Assembly (NCBI GenBank): GCA_937941455.1
Contig: CALDHM010000073.1
Coordinates: 1-32,914, forward strand
Length of the DNA stretch: 32,914 bases
Direction of reading: 5' to 3'
From: an uncultured Pirellulaceae bacterium
GTDB lineage: Bacteria; Planctomycetota; Planctomycetia; Pirellulales; Pirellulaceae
Positions 8,111 to 15,232 of this stretch are shown here, piece by piece (positions within the stretch are counted from its first letter, which is position 1; each line of letters begins with the position of its first letter). The position numbers and the translations under genes were made by a program. Under the pieces are notes generated by a model. It searched no databases, was not told the DNA's origin, and saw only the letters and a list, made by a program, of their open reading frames with translations.

Positions 8111-9790
8111 TCATTTTTCCGAATTTGCGTTCCCTTGGTTTGCCGACGGCTGCGCAGCCAGGGTCAAGATCAATCGCAGAGCTGCAGCCTGGGCCTGGCG
8201 ACTGAGGTCGATGGATTCGCCCAAGATGCGAGCGGATTCTTGAGGAGCATGAAATCCGCGTGAATTTTCGCTGCTGATGTAGTCGAGCCGCCACATCGAT
8301 TTCCGTTGCAATAGGCGGATCGGTGCAAGCTGTTCGTCGGTCGCGCCGGCTTTTTGGCATGCGACGATGACGTCGAGCATGTCGGTCATGGCCACCGCGG
8401 CTCGTTCCATCAGATCCTTCGTTCGTTGCTGAATAGTCTCGACCCGTTCGATGAGATCCTTTTCCGCGACATGGTGGCAGTTTTGGCAGGCATGATTGAT
8501 ATTCTCGAGGGGGCTGCGGACGTTGTGATTGCTGACTTTCATCGCCCCGACTCGTTCGTAAGGCATATGGCAATCGGCGCAGCTGACACCAGCCCGAGCG
8601 TGGGTGCCTTGGTTCCACAGTTCGAACTCTGGATGCTGCACCTTGAACAGTGGTGTTCCGGTTTCCGTATGAACGAAATCGGCGAAGTCCGTTCCGTCAG
8701 GAAATTTTTTCTCTTCCCAGTGCTGTTCGAGTTGTTCGGCCTTCAGGCCTTTGGACCACGGAAATTCGAGGATATCTTTGGGGGCGCAGTAGTATTCGAC
8801 GTGGCATTGGGCGCAAGTAAAGCTTCTCATTTCGTGCCTCGTTGCCAGCTTGTTTGGATCGTAGGGTTCCTTGCGATCGCCGCGCCGCCATTTCTCGATA
8901 CTGGGCAGGTGAGGAAACGGTTCGTCGCTCGTTGCCAGATCAGCAATCCCTTGCATGAATCCTGGTCGCGTGATTCGCAGGGCCATCGTGCGCGGATCAT
9001 GACAATCGATACAACTCATGGGGTGCGCCTCGCTCATTTGGAAATGCCCATCGACCGGCTGCTGCGGATGGAAGCCGCCGACGGGTGGGGATGGAAAGGT
9101 CGTTGGTTGCCCCTTCGTGGTTCCGTCCGGAACCTGAGTCAGCATTTCGAGGACCTCATGATACGGTTTTTGGCTGAGCAGCTCGAACCCTTTTCGTACA
9201 GCCTCCATGTTAAACTCACTGGCCAGAGCGACTTCATCGAATGGTTTTCCCATGGCTTCCAGACCGACCTTGCGGTACAGCACTATGGGTGACGCATGGC
9301 AATGGAGACAGGCCCCGGCCTGTGGCCGCTGATTAACGCGCTCGGTTACCACCTGATCGTACAGCATGTAAGCATGGCCTCTTGCCTCGCGATAATCAAT
9401 GCTGAACGCGTAGCCCGCGTACAGCCGTTTCAGCCACGGGCTTTGCTCCAGTTTGCTATCGGGCAGGGCCGAAGAACCCCCGTAAAATTTATCGCCTGCA
9501 GTCAGCTTGTATTGATCGAACTGATGGGGCCAATTCAATCCCCACGGGATAGGATCGGTACTTACCTCGTTAATTTCCACAACGCGTGCGTAGGCTCGTA
9601 GGGCATCCTGCTTGTGCCCGAACATCGTGAACAGAACCCAAGCGATCAAGGCGGTGGCGATAGCAGCCGACAGCGTGAGCACCAAAGGCAGCACGAGACG
9701 GCCAGAACGCGACGAAATCTGCAACGACTGAATCATGGCTGTGATAAATCTTGCTTTATTGAGAGTGATTTTTAGAAAATAACGAATCAT
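8111..9790 (-). CDS. nrfA: Ammonia-forming cytochrome c nitrite reductase NrfA, all-CxxCH type
   Basis: Six-electron reduction of nitrite to ammonium in the periplasm. Five heme motifs are seen: C161-H165, C260-H264, C326-H330, C404-H408 and C435-H439. In most NrfA the first, catalytic heme has CxxCK; here it is CLHCH, as in the known CxxCH subgroup (for example Campylobacter). Family hallmarks are CAQCHVEYYC at 326-335, with the Glu-Tyr calcium ligands and nearby catalytic Tyr, and THARAGVSCADCHMPY at 396-411, with the active-site His. At 559 residues it is longer than usual. An N-terminal hydrophobic segment (about 32-56) looks like an uncleaved anchor. The start is uncertain: 9790 or the in-frame ATG at 9736, neither with a good ribosome site. 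It follows nrfH on the same strand. Confidence 0.95.
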   Translation of the reverse strand: MIRYFLKITLNKARFITAMIQSLQISSRSGRLVLPLVLTLSAAIATALIAWVLFTMFGHKQDALRAYARVVEINEVSTDPIPWGLNWPHQFDQYKLTAGDKFYGGSSALPDSKLEQSPWLKRLYAGYAFSIDYREARGHAYMLYDQVVTERVNQRPQAGACLHCHASPIVLYRKVGLEAMGKPFDEVALASEFNMEAVRKGFELLSQKPYHEVLEMLTQVPDGTTKGQPTTFPSPPVGGFHPQQPVDGHFQMSEAHPMSCIDCHDPRTMALRITRPGFMQGIADLATSDEPFPHLPSIEKWRRGDRKEPYDPNKLATRHEMRSFTCAQCHVEYYCAPKDILEFPWSKGLKAEQLEQHWEEKKFPDGTDFADFVHTETGTPLFKVQHPEFELWNQGTHARAGVSCADCHMPYERVGAMKVSNHNVRSPLENINHACQNCHHVAEKDLIERVETIQQRTKDLMERAAVAMTDMLDVIVACQKAGATDEQLAPIRLLQRKSMWRLDYISSENSRGFHAPQESARILGESIDLSRQAQAAALRLILTLAAQPSANQGNANSEK

Positions 9791-9960
9791 CGAGCAGGCG
9801 CGGATCGAAATTCTCGTGCTGCGTCGATTCCTGAATAGGGAAATAATCGAATCCGCCGATAGGTGCTAGCCCCGGTGTTTCCTAATCGTGGCTAGTGGCT
9901 TGCGGCTAATCTTGAGTGCGATTGATCGGATTGATGTAAAAACCGAACTCCTTGATTCAC

Positions 9961-10467
9961 TCAGTGATGGGCGTGCCCCACCGAATAGTGACAATGGATG
10001 CAATCCAGCATGCCTTGGTCTTCGGTCGCTGGCAGCATCGAATGAACCAATTCCTGGTGGCAATAGAGACAGGCCTGCTGAGTGACTCGTCGGTTACGCG
10101 GCTTGATTTGAATCGGCTCTTGAAACTGGCCGGTGGTGAAGGCCAGGGAATGGAACAACCCATTGTCGGATTTCGTCAACCACTTGGCGAGGAACGAATC
10201 GTGGGGCAAATGGCAATCGTTACAAGTCGCAACCGAGTGATGGCTGGATTTCTGCCAAGAATCGAAATGAGACTGCATGATGTGACAATTGGCACACGAC
10301 TTAGGGTCATTCGAAAAATACGAAAGCCCGCCGCCGTAATTGAAGGTGAAAATACCTAGCCCGAGAGGCACTCCCACTGCCATGAATGGAATCAAGGTCA
10401 GCCAACGCCGAAATACCGGATAGCGACGCACCGATCGGATCGCGGGGCGCAAGCTCTCCTGCTCCAT
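9961..10467 (-). CDS. nrfH: NrfH, tetraheme quinol dehydrogenase subunit of nitrite reductase
   Basis: 168 residues of the NapC/NrfH family. NrfH takes electrons from menaquinol and feeds NrfA, to which it is bound on the outer face of the inner membrane. One N-terminal membrane helix spans about residues 22-42 (LTLIPFMAVGVPLGLGIF). It carries four CxxCH motifs: CANCH, CNDCH, CLYCH and CIHCH. The CANCHIMQSHFDSWQ segment with SHH after it is typical of NrfH, in which the first heme has unusual axial ligation by a nearby Met. The start ATG has GGAG 8 bases upstream. It is the first gene of the leftward nrfHA pair, about 170 bases ahead of nrfA, and divergent from the Rrf2 regulator. Confidence 0.95.
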   Translation of the reverse strand: MEQESLRPAIRSVRRYPVFRRWLTLIPFMAVGVPLGLGIFTFNYGGGLSYFSNDPKSCANCHIMQSHFDSWQKSSHHSVATCNDCHLPHDSFLAKWLTKSDNGLFHSLAFTTGQFQEPIQIKPRNRRVTQQACLYCHQELVHSMLPATEDQGMLDCIHCHYSVGHAHH

Positions 10468-10576
10468 GATTCGGCTCCGGGTATCTGCAATTCGGACGGT
10501 CGGCAGCGACTGTGACCTGAGAGGGACTGCCGCGGTCCCCGCAATTTGTTAAACTTTGAGTTTTGTTTCTAAATCC

Positions 10577-10672
10577 GTCAAACGCGGGTCACTAGCCCGC
10601 CGTTCTCGCGACAACCGGACGCTACGGTGTTCCGCTGATAGAGCGGGAACAAAACCTAGCAAAAAATGGCCC
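10577..10672. repeat. Dispersed 96-bp intergenic repeat, copy A
   Basis: This stretch aligns over its full 96 bases with 22866-22961. Shared blocks include CTAGCCCGC, AACCG-ACGCTA, GATAG and AAAAAATGGCC/GAAAAATAGCC. A shorter, more diverged relative is at about 22799-22825 (CGTCAACCGTAGGG, then CTAGCCCC). It lies between nrfH and the Rrf2 gene, next to the operator. No coding sense was found. Confidence 0.6.
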
Positions 10673-10677
10673 CGAGA

Positions 10678-10697
10678 TGTAGACAACCATGTCTACA
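10678..10697. promoter_or_regulatory. Perfect palindrome TGTAGAC-N6-GTCTACA, probable Rrf2 operator
   Basis: Seven-base perfect arms (10678-10684 and 10691-10697) flank a 6-base spacer. It lies 10 bases before the Rrf2 start codon. It overlaps a -10-like TACAAT (10694-10699), so transcription would start almost at the ATG and the message may be nearly leaderless. Rrf2-family regulators commonly bind such palindromes in their own promoters. The site is also within 230 bases of the divergent nrfH start. A close relative lies before the porin gene. Confidence 0.7.
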
Positions 10698-10707
10698 ATA
10701 GTTTAGC

Positions 10708-11139
10708 ATGATTTCAGCCACGGCGGAATACGCGTTGCGTGCCACGGTCTTCTTAGCTAGGCGACACGGACGCAAAGTCAGTCGCCAGGAGATAGCTAAT
10801 GCGACGGATGTGCCAGCCGATTACCTCCTCAAGGTTCTGAAAACTTTAGATGAAGCTGGTATCGTCGAATCGCAACGGGGGCCAGGAGGCGGCTATGAAT
10901 TGGTCAAGCCTCCTCAACTAATCACCGTGCTGGATGTTGTAAACGCGGTGGACGAGATTCCTCGTATCAAACGTTGTCCGTTGAGGCTGGGATCGCATAA
11001 GTCGCTTTGCCCGCTGCATCACTTGCTCGATGAAGCGGCCAAGGCGATCGAGGATGCGTTCCGGAATGTCAGTCTACATGATTTGGTCACTGCAAAACGG
11101 ATTCCGCACTCGTGTTCCTTTCCGGGATTGTCCAGTTAA
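10708..11139 (+). CDS. Rrf2-family transcriptional regulator (possible Fe-S or NO/redox sensor)
   Basis: 143 residues. A winged-helix DNA-binding domain fills residues 1-80, with the family signature EYALRATVFLAR at 7-18, recognition helix region ATDVPADYLLKVLKTL at 32-47 and wing GPGGGYELVKPP at 58-69. C90 and C101 (CPL...CPLH) with a third C136 are placed where IscR/NsrR-type regulators hold their cluster, although spacing differs from the classical C-x5-C-x5-C, so cluster binding is unproven. Nitrite or nitric oxide sensing is suggested by its position between nrfHA and the cytochrome/FeS/NrfD genes. The palindrome directly upstream implies autoregulation. Confidence 0.92.
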   Translation: MISATAEYALRATVFLARRHGRKVSRQEIANATDVPADYLLKVLKTLDEAGIVESQRGPGGGYELVKPPQLITVLDVVNAVDEIPRIKRCPLRLGSHKSLCPLHHLLDEAAKAIEDAFRNVSLHDLVTAKRIPHSCSFPGLSS

Positions 11140-11933
11140 TCACGCCGCAAAACTCAGCAGCACGCGAGGTGTCCTTGCCCAGCCGCTCCCCGCCGACCGT
11201 CAAGTCGCCTGTTAATCACGCCACCCGCTCCGGCATCTCAACGCTGACCACGCTCACCACCGCCGCTTTGGTCGCTGTCGCCTTGGTAACAGCCTGGCAT
11301 GTCAGCTGGATGTGGGACGCACGCCTCGCGACTGAGGGATCGGGAAGCAGCCATCAGTCAGGCGCGACCTCAGCGTTGCCGCGGCAAGAACGTCGCGATG
11401 ACCATCGCAGTGGTGATCGACATGGGCCGGTGTTCCCCATCGAAATTCGTCACCCCCAGGGCGACCTGGGGATTTTGGTAAGCCACCCACATGACGAAAC
11501 GGCAGTGCGAGTCGCTTGTGCGACGTGCCATGCGACAAGGCAGCCGGATCTCTCCAACCGTGCAACGGCAGATTTAACCGAATTTCATCAGATGACAGTC
11601 GTTGACCACGGCTCGATCAGCTGTTTGTCCTGCCACCACCCTGAGGACTATGGCGCCTTTCGTTTGGCCGATGGCCAACAGCTTGCCTATCGTGACGTCA
11701 TGCAGCTGTGTGCGCAATGCCATAGCCAGCAAAAACGCGACTACGATCATGGGGTGCATGGCGGAATGATCGGACATTGGGATCGGCAATTCGGCCCTCA
11801 GTACAAGCACAACTGCATCGATTGCCACGCGCCCCACCAGCCGAAGTTTCCCGCCATGCAAGCGACATTCAAGCCGCAGGATCGATTCTTGGCGCCGCCT
11901 CGCAATTCACGACCTCACTCGCCGGGACACTGA
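11112..11933 (+). CDS. Membrane-anchored tetraheme c-type cytochrome (NrfB-like role)
   Basis: Open from a GTG at 11112 that overlaps the Rrf2 gene by 28 bases; a GTG at 11169 is an alternative, and neither has a clear ribosome site. From the first start it is 273 residues, with one membrane segment at about 46-66 and a His/Arg-rich linker. A periplasmic domain carries four CxxCH motifs: C136-H140, C171-H175, C200-H204 and C235-H239. Several His outside the motifs (for example in YDHGVHGGMIGHW) could be second axial ligands. The stop is one base from the next ATG, so it is co-expressed with the FeS and NrfD proteins. This suggests it carries electrons from that membrane module. I cannot assign it to a named subfamily. 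Confidence 0.88.
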   Translation: MFLSGIVQLITPQNSAAREVSLPSRSPPTVKSPVNHATRSGISTLTTLTTAALVAVALVTAWHVSWMWDARLATEGSGSSHQSGATSALPRQERRDDHRSGDRHGPVFPIEIRHPQGDLGILVSHPHDETAVRVACATCHATRQPDLSNRATADLTEFHQMTVVDHGSISCLSCHHPEDYGAFRLADGQQLAYRDVMQLCAQCHSQQKRDYDHGVHGGMIGHWDRQFGPQYKHNCIDCHAPHQPKFPAMQATFKPQDRFLAPPRNSRPHSPGH

Positions 11934-11934
11934 C

Positions 11935-12927
11935 ATGACCAATCCTCGCCGTTCTGAAGAAAACGATCAGGTTGGCTCGGAAGCGACCGAAGGCCGGTCG
12001 CGGTCGACACAATTGCCGATCGTTAATCAATCCGGATCCTCGCGGCGGACCGCTCTGAAAATCGCGGGCGCAGCTCTTGGTCTCGTTGCGTTTGGAAGAG
12101 CCGTCGCGCCGATGTGGTCGATTCCCGAAAATATTTCGATCGCCGAATTTTTGCAACGACATTACAAGGAGTTGACCGACGAGGACAAACAAGAGATTTT
12201 CCAGCGGCTCGCATCGGAAACCAAAACACGGTACGGCGCCGACGTTACGATTGTCGATCATCGGCCGATCCCTGGCGTAAAATTTGCCTACGCTATCAAT
12301 CTCAGCAAATGCAATGGCAACGGCAAATGCATGGAGGCCTGCCATCGAGAAAACAATCATCACCGCGGCACGAATCAATCATACATTCGCGTTCTGGAAA
12401 TGACCAAGGGCTCACTTGATATGGAGCACGGGACGTCGACGTATGACCACCCCACGCCGCAGCCCGACAAATACTACATGCCGGTACAATGCCAACAATG
12501 CGACAACCCGCCCTGCGTGACGGTCTGCCCAGTAGAGGCGACGTGGAAAGAAGAGGATGGGATCGTCGTGGTCGATTACAACTGGTGTATTGGCTGTCGG
12601 TATTGCGAGGCCGCTTGTCCGTATCACGCCCGCCGCTTCAACTGGGAAGCTGTCGAAATACCTGCAGCAGAAATCAATCCCGAACAAGGTTACTTGTCCA
12701 ACCGGATTCGCCCCCAAGGGACCATGGAAAAATGCCACTTTTGCTTGCACCGAACTCGCCAGGGACGGCTTCCCGCCTGCTTGGAAGCTTGTCCGACCGG
12801 AGCCCGAGTGTTCGGAGATATTAATGATCCCGAATCAAGCATCAACTACGTTCTTAAAAACAAACGCGTTTTTGTCTTGAAAGAAGAGTTGGGAACCCGG
12901 CCAAGCTTTTTCTACTTTTTTGATTGA
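11935..12927 (+). CDS. nrfC: NrfC-type iron-sulfur protein with Tat signal, four cluster motifs
   Basis: 330 residues. A twin-arginine signal is at 36-42 (SRRTALK) before a hydrophobic run, so the protein is exported folded. Cys groups typical of the NrfC/PsrB/DmsB family follow: C126, C132, C136; C186, C189, C194, C198; C218, C221, C224, C228; and C267, C270, C282, C286. The first group reads CNGNGKCMEACH, with Asn129 where the second Cys of the usual CxxCxxCxxxC stands, so one cluster may be [3Fe-4S]-like or oddly ligated. It likely passes electrons between the NrfD membrane protein and the tetraheme cytochrome encoded just upstream. No molybdopterin subunit accompanies it. Confidence 0.93.
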   Translation: MTNPRRSEENDQVGSEATEGRSRSTQLPIVNQSGSSRRTALKIAGAALGLVAFGRAVAPMWSIPENISIAEFLQRHYKELTDEDKQEIFQRLASETKTRYGADVTIVDHRPIPGVKFAYAINLSKCNGNGKCMEACHRENNHHRGTNQSYIRVLEMTKGSLDMEHGTSTYDHPTPQPDKYYMPVQCQQCDNPPCVTVCPVEATWKEEDGIVVVDYNWCIGCRYCEAACPYHARRFNWEAVEIPAAEINPEQGYLSNRIRPQGTMEKCHFCLHRTRQGRLPACLEACPTGARVFGDINDPESSINYVLKNKRVFVLKEELGTRPSFFYFFD

Positions 12928-13064
12928 ACGCCGTAGGTGAACGAGCGACGCGAGCAGCGAGCAACTTCGAACGAAGGATCTCAACTTAGTTCCTAGTGGT
13001 GCCGTGCAGTACATTTTGAAATCGCACGAAACGTTGGCCGCACTTGACCGATGCGAGAACGGAC

Positions 13065-14354
13065 ATGAAACCTGCAGATTTTAACCTGGGTGATTCGAAC
13101 CTTTTCGGCGGCAATCCCGACCATCCGGTGCGCAGCTACCCAAAATTTATCCTCTGGGGGATCGGCGAAGCTACCGACGGTAGTCTGTTGTTCTATTTGT
13201 GGATGCTGGTTCTGACCGGAATTGCGCTGGTCGGAGCCAATGCCTGGGCTGTCCAGGTTCACGATGGCATGATCGTTACGAACATGACCGACCATGTGAG
13301 TTGGGGGCTATACATCGCGAATTTCACATTTATGGTCGGCGTCGCGGCCGGTGGCGTGATGATGGTGATTCCGGCCTACCTGTACCACGATAAGAAAATG
13401 CATGACGTCGTGATCCTCGGCGAGATTCTCGCAATTGCAGCCATCGTCATGTGCCTACTGTTCGTCACCGTCGACTTGGGACGCCCGGAACGGTTCTGGC
13501 ATTTGATTCCGGGAATCGGGCGCTTCAATTGGCCGCTGTCGATGTTGACCTGGGACGTGATTGTTCTTAACGGCTATCTGCTGCTGAATCTGCACATTTG
13601 CGGCTATCTAATGTACATGAGATTTCTGGGATGCAAGCCCAATCCGCGCTGGTATGTTCCTTTCGTCATGGTGTCGATTTTTTGGGCGATCTCGATTCAC
13701 ACTGTAACGGCGTTTCTCTATTGCGGCCTGGGAGGTCGACCGTTCTGGAATACGGCGCTATTGGCACCCCGTTTTTTGGCCAGCGCGTTTGTAGCTGGGC
13801 CCGCGCTGATCTTGATCCTGTTCGAAGTGCTAAGGGTAACGGCCAACCTGAAGGTGGATGATGGGCCGATTCGTGTGCTCCTGAGTATCGTTCGCGTAAC
13901 CGTGCTCGTCAATTTGTTAATGGTGGTTTCCGAAGTCTTCACTGAGTTCTACACTGGCGGTTCTCACACCGCCTCGGCACGTTATCTTTTCTTCGGCCTG
14001 CACGGGCACCGCGCACTTGTTCCCTGGATCTGGACTGCCGTCGTTTTGAATGTTGTCGCCGCGGCGATGTTTTTGTTGCCTGTCGTGATCACGAATCACT
14101 ATGTTCGTGTCGCCGCTTGCACCATGGCCCTCGTCGGAGCCTGGATCGAGAAGGGGATGGGCCTGGTCGTCCCGGGATTCATTCCCAGCACTTTGCATGA
14201 GATCGTTGAATATTCTCCCAGCCTGATTGAATGGAAAATCAGCGCTGGCATCTGGGCGCTGGGATTGATGATTCTGACGGTCCTCACCAAACTCGCCATC
14301 GTGGTATTCCAGCGTCCACTTGCCCAACATGAATCCGAGATGTCCAGTCACTAA
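13065..14354 (+). CDS. nrfD: NrfD / polysulfide reductase-like quinol-interacting membrane protein
   Basis: 429 residues from the ATG at 13065; an in-frame TTG at 13044 would add seven residues. It is an integral inner-membrane protein with about nine to ten hydrophobic helices (for example 42-62, 80-106, 115-136, 163-186, 198-222, 233-257, 274-294, 320-342 and 392-414). NrfD proteins exchange electrons with menaquinol on the periplasmic side and dock an FeS subunit. LGRPERFWHL at 138-147 is a typical family loop. It lies 137 bases after nrfC and is probably the last gene of the Rrf2-cytochrome-nrfC-nrfD operon. Which enzyme it serves (NrfA, Nap or another acceptor) is not shown by the sequence. 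Confidence 0.93.
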   Translation: MKPADFNLGDSNLFGGNPDHPVRSYPKFILWGIGEATDGSLLFYLWMLVLTGIALVGANAWAVQVHDGMIVTNMTDHVSWGLYIANFTFMVGVAAGGVMMVIPAYLYHDKKMHDVVILGEILAIAAIVMCLLFVTVDLGRPERFWHLIPGIGRFNWPLSMLTWDVIVLNGYLLLNLHICGYLMYMRFLGCKPNPRWYVPFVMVSIFWAISIHTVTAFLYCGLGGRPFWNTALLAPRFLASAFVAGPALILILFEVLRVTANLKVDDGPIRVLLSIVRVTVLVNLLMVVSEVFTEFYTGGSHTASARYLFFGLHGHRALVPWIWTAVVLNVVAAAMFLLPVVITNHYVRVAACTMALVGAWIEKGMGLVVPGFIPSTLHEIVEYSPSLIEWKISAGIWALGLMILTVLTKLAIVVFQRPLAQHESEMSSH

Positions 14355-14921
14355 CGCTCCAGCTCGGCTCGAAAGATTTAGTGTATTCCCGTCCCAACGT
14401 ATCGGGACAAATCCAAGCGTGGCCTTAAATCGCGGCCGAACGCAGCAAATTAACTTGGGCAACCCCACCTATTTCCTGGATTTTCTCAAATTCTAGCGCC
14501 CCTCAAAGAGCTTTTTACCAACCTAAGCGTGCGGCGTTTGTCTAGTGTTCAGCTGCGGTCATGAGGCCCGTGCTTGTCTCCTTGTGCCTGATTGCGGTTG
14601 CAGACGACGGTAAGCAGTAATGCCGTGCAAACCGACTGGCGGCGACCGAAAAGAGTTCGTGGCTCGGCAGCGGCAGTTACGCGGATCCTCCCAAACGTTA
14701 GCGGGCCAAGCGCCGAAGCTGGCTTGCATCAACCTCCAGCTGTACCAAACGGTTCAGGCTGGCGAGCGTACCGACCATTCTGAACATCGGCGGTTTCAGC
14801 GACGCAGTGTTCAACATCATCAGCGACCTTCTGACAGACCGCGCTCGACGGTTCGTGGCAGAAGTGGAAGCGATGGTGTTGTAGTTCGCGGCGAAGAGTC
14901 TGAGGAACGGATTAGTCACTA

Positions 14922-14977
14922 TCTGGAAATGGGCCACTGTGTTCCGATGCGGTGGCCTGGCCGTGCACTTCCAGCGC
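14922..14977 (+). promoter_or_regulatory. Alternative hairpin competing with the terminator (possible attenuator)
   Basis: CTGGAA (14923-14928) can pair with TTCCAG (14969-14974), and inside it GGCCAC (14932-14937) with GTGGCC (14952-14957). The inner right arm shares 14954-14957 with the terminator stem, so the two folds exclude each other. This is the layout of an attenuator or riboswitch, but no known class was recognised. Confidence 0.4.
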
Positions 14978-14993
14978 TTGCCAGGCCTTTTTT
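14954..14993 (+). terminator. Rho-independent terminator in the nrfD-selD gap
   Basis: GGCCTGG (14954-14960) pairs perfectly with CCAGGCC (14981-14987) and is followed by six T (14988-14993) and more A/T. It is 600 bases past nrfD and 240 bases before selD. An alternative upstream fold uses the same bases, as described in the neighbouring regulatory entry. Confidence 0.75.
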
Positions 14994-15232
14994 ATTTTAT
15001 GGACTGGACGGGCCCGCAATGGACCGAGTATCCGCAGGTGCAGGGCAGGGCCGCATGCCCTGCGGGCCATGGGATCGGCGTTGACTTCTCGGTACAATCG
15101 GGACGAGCTGATGAATATGCGATCGTATTCATCGGACAGAGCCGAATACCTCGACGAATCGTACTTCACGATTGATTCGCGCATCGAGGGACGGCGTGAG
15201 CTTGTTGAGTCGACCGCCTCAAGGACAGGTAC

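Larger units (their letters stand above)
14355..15232. other. Long gap between nrfD and selD, no firm gene
   Basis: About 880 bases. Close to nrfD is a small hairpin (GTCCC/GGGAC, 14391-14408) without a T-run. A rightward open stretch of about 60 codons (14701-14883, ending VAEVEAMVL) has codon-like third positions but no ATG/GTG start, while an opposing 79-codon frame (14698-14937) is equally open, so neither can be called. The structured RNA and terminator at 14922-14993 show that something is transcribed rightward here. I searched for a selenocysteine tRNA because selD follows, and found none. Confidence 0.4.

Noticed and set aside
8354-9292. 312-codon rightward frame opposite nrfA
   Set aside because: It is fully inside the five-heme nrfA gene, and its sequence has no family resemblance. 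It is a mirror of the strong coding strand.
15157-15173. AATCG/CGATT hairpin with ACTTCA in the loop, reminiscent of an anticodon arm
   Set aside because: The seven-base loop would give anticodon CUU and not UCA, and no acceptor, D or T arms surround it.
14355-15232. Selenocysteine tRNA upstream of selD
   Set aside because: I looked for a long-variable-arm cloverleaf with a UCA anticodon and a TTCGA/TTCAA T-loop on both strands and found no matching set of stems.
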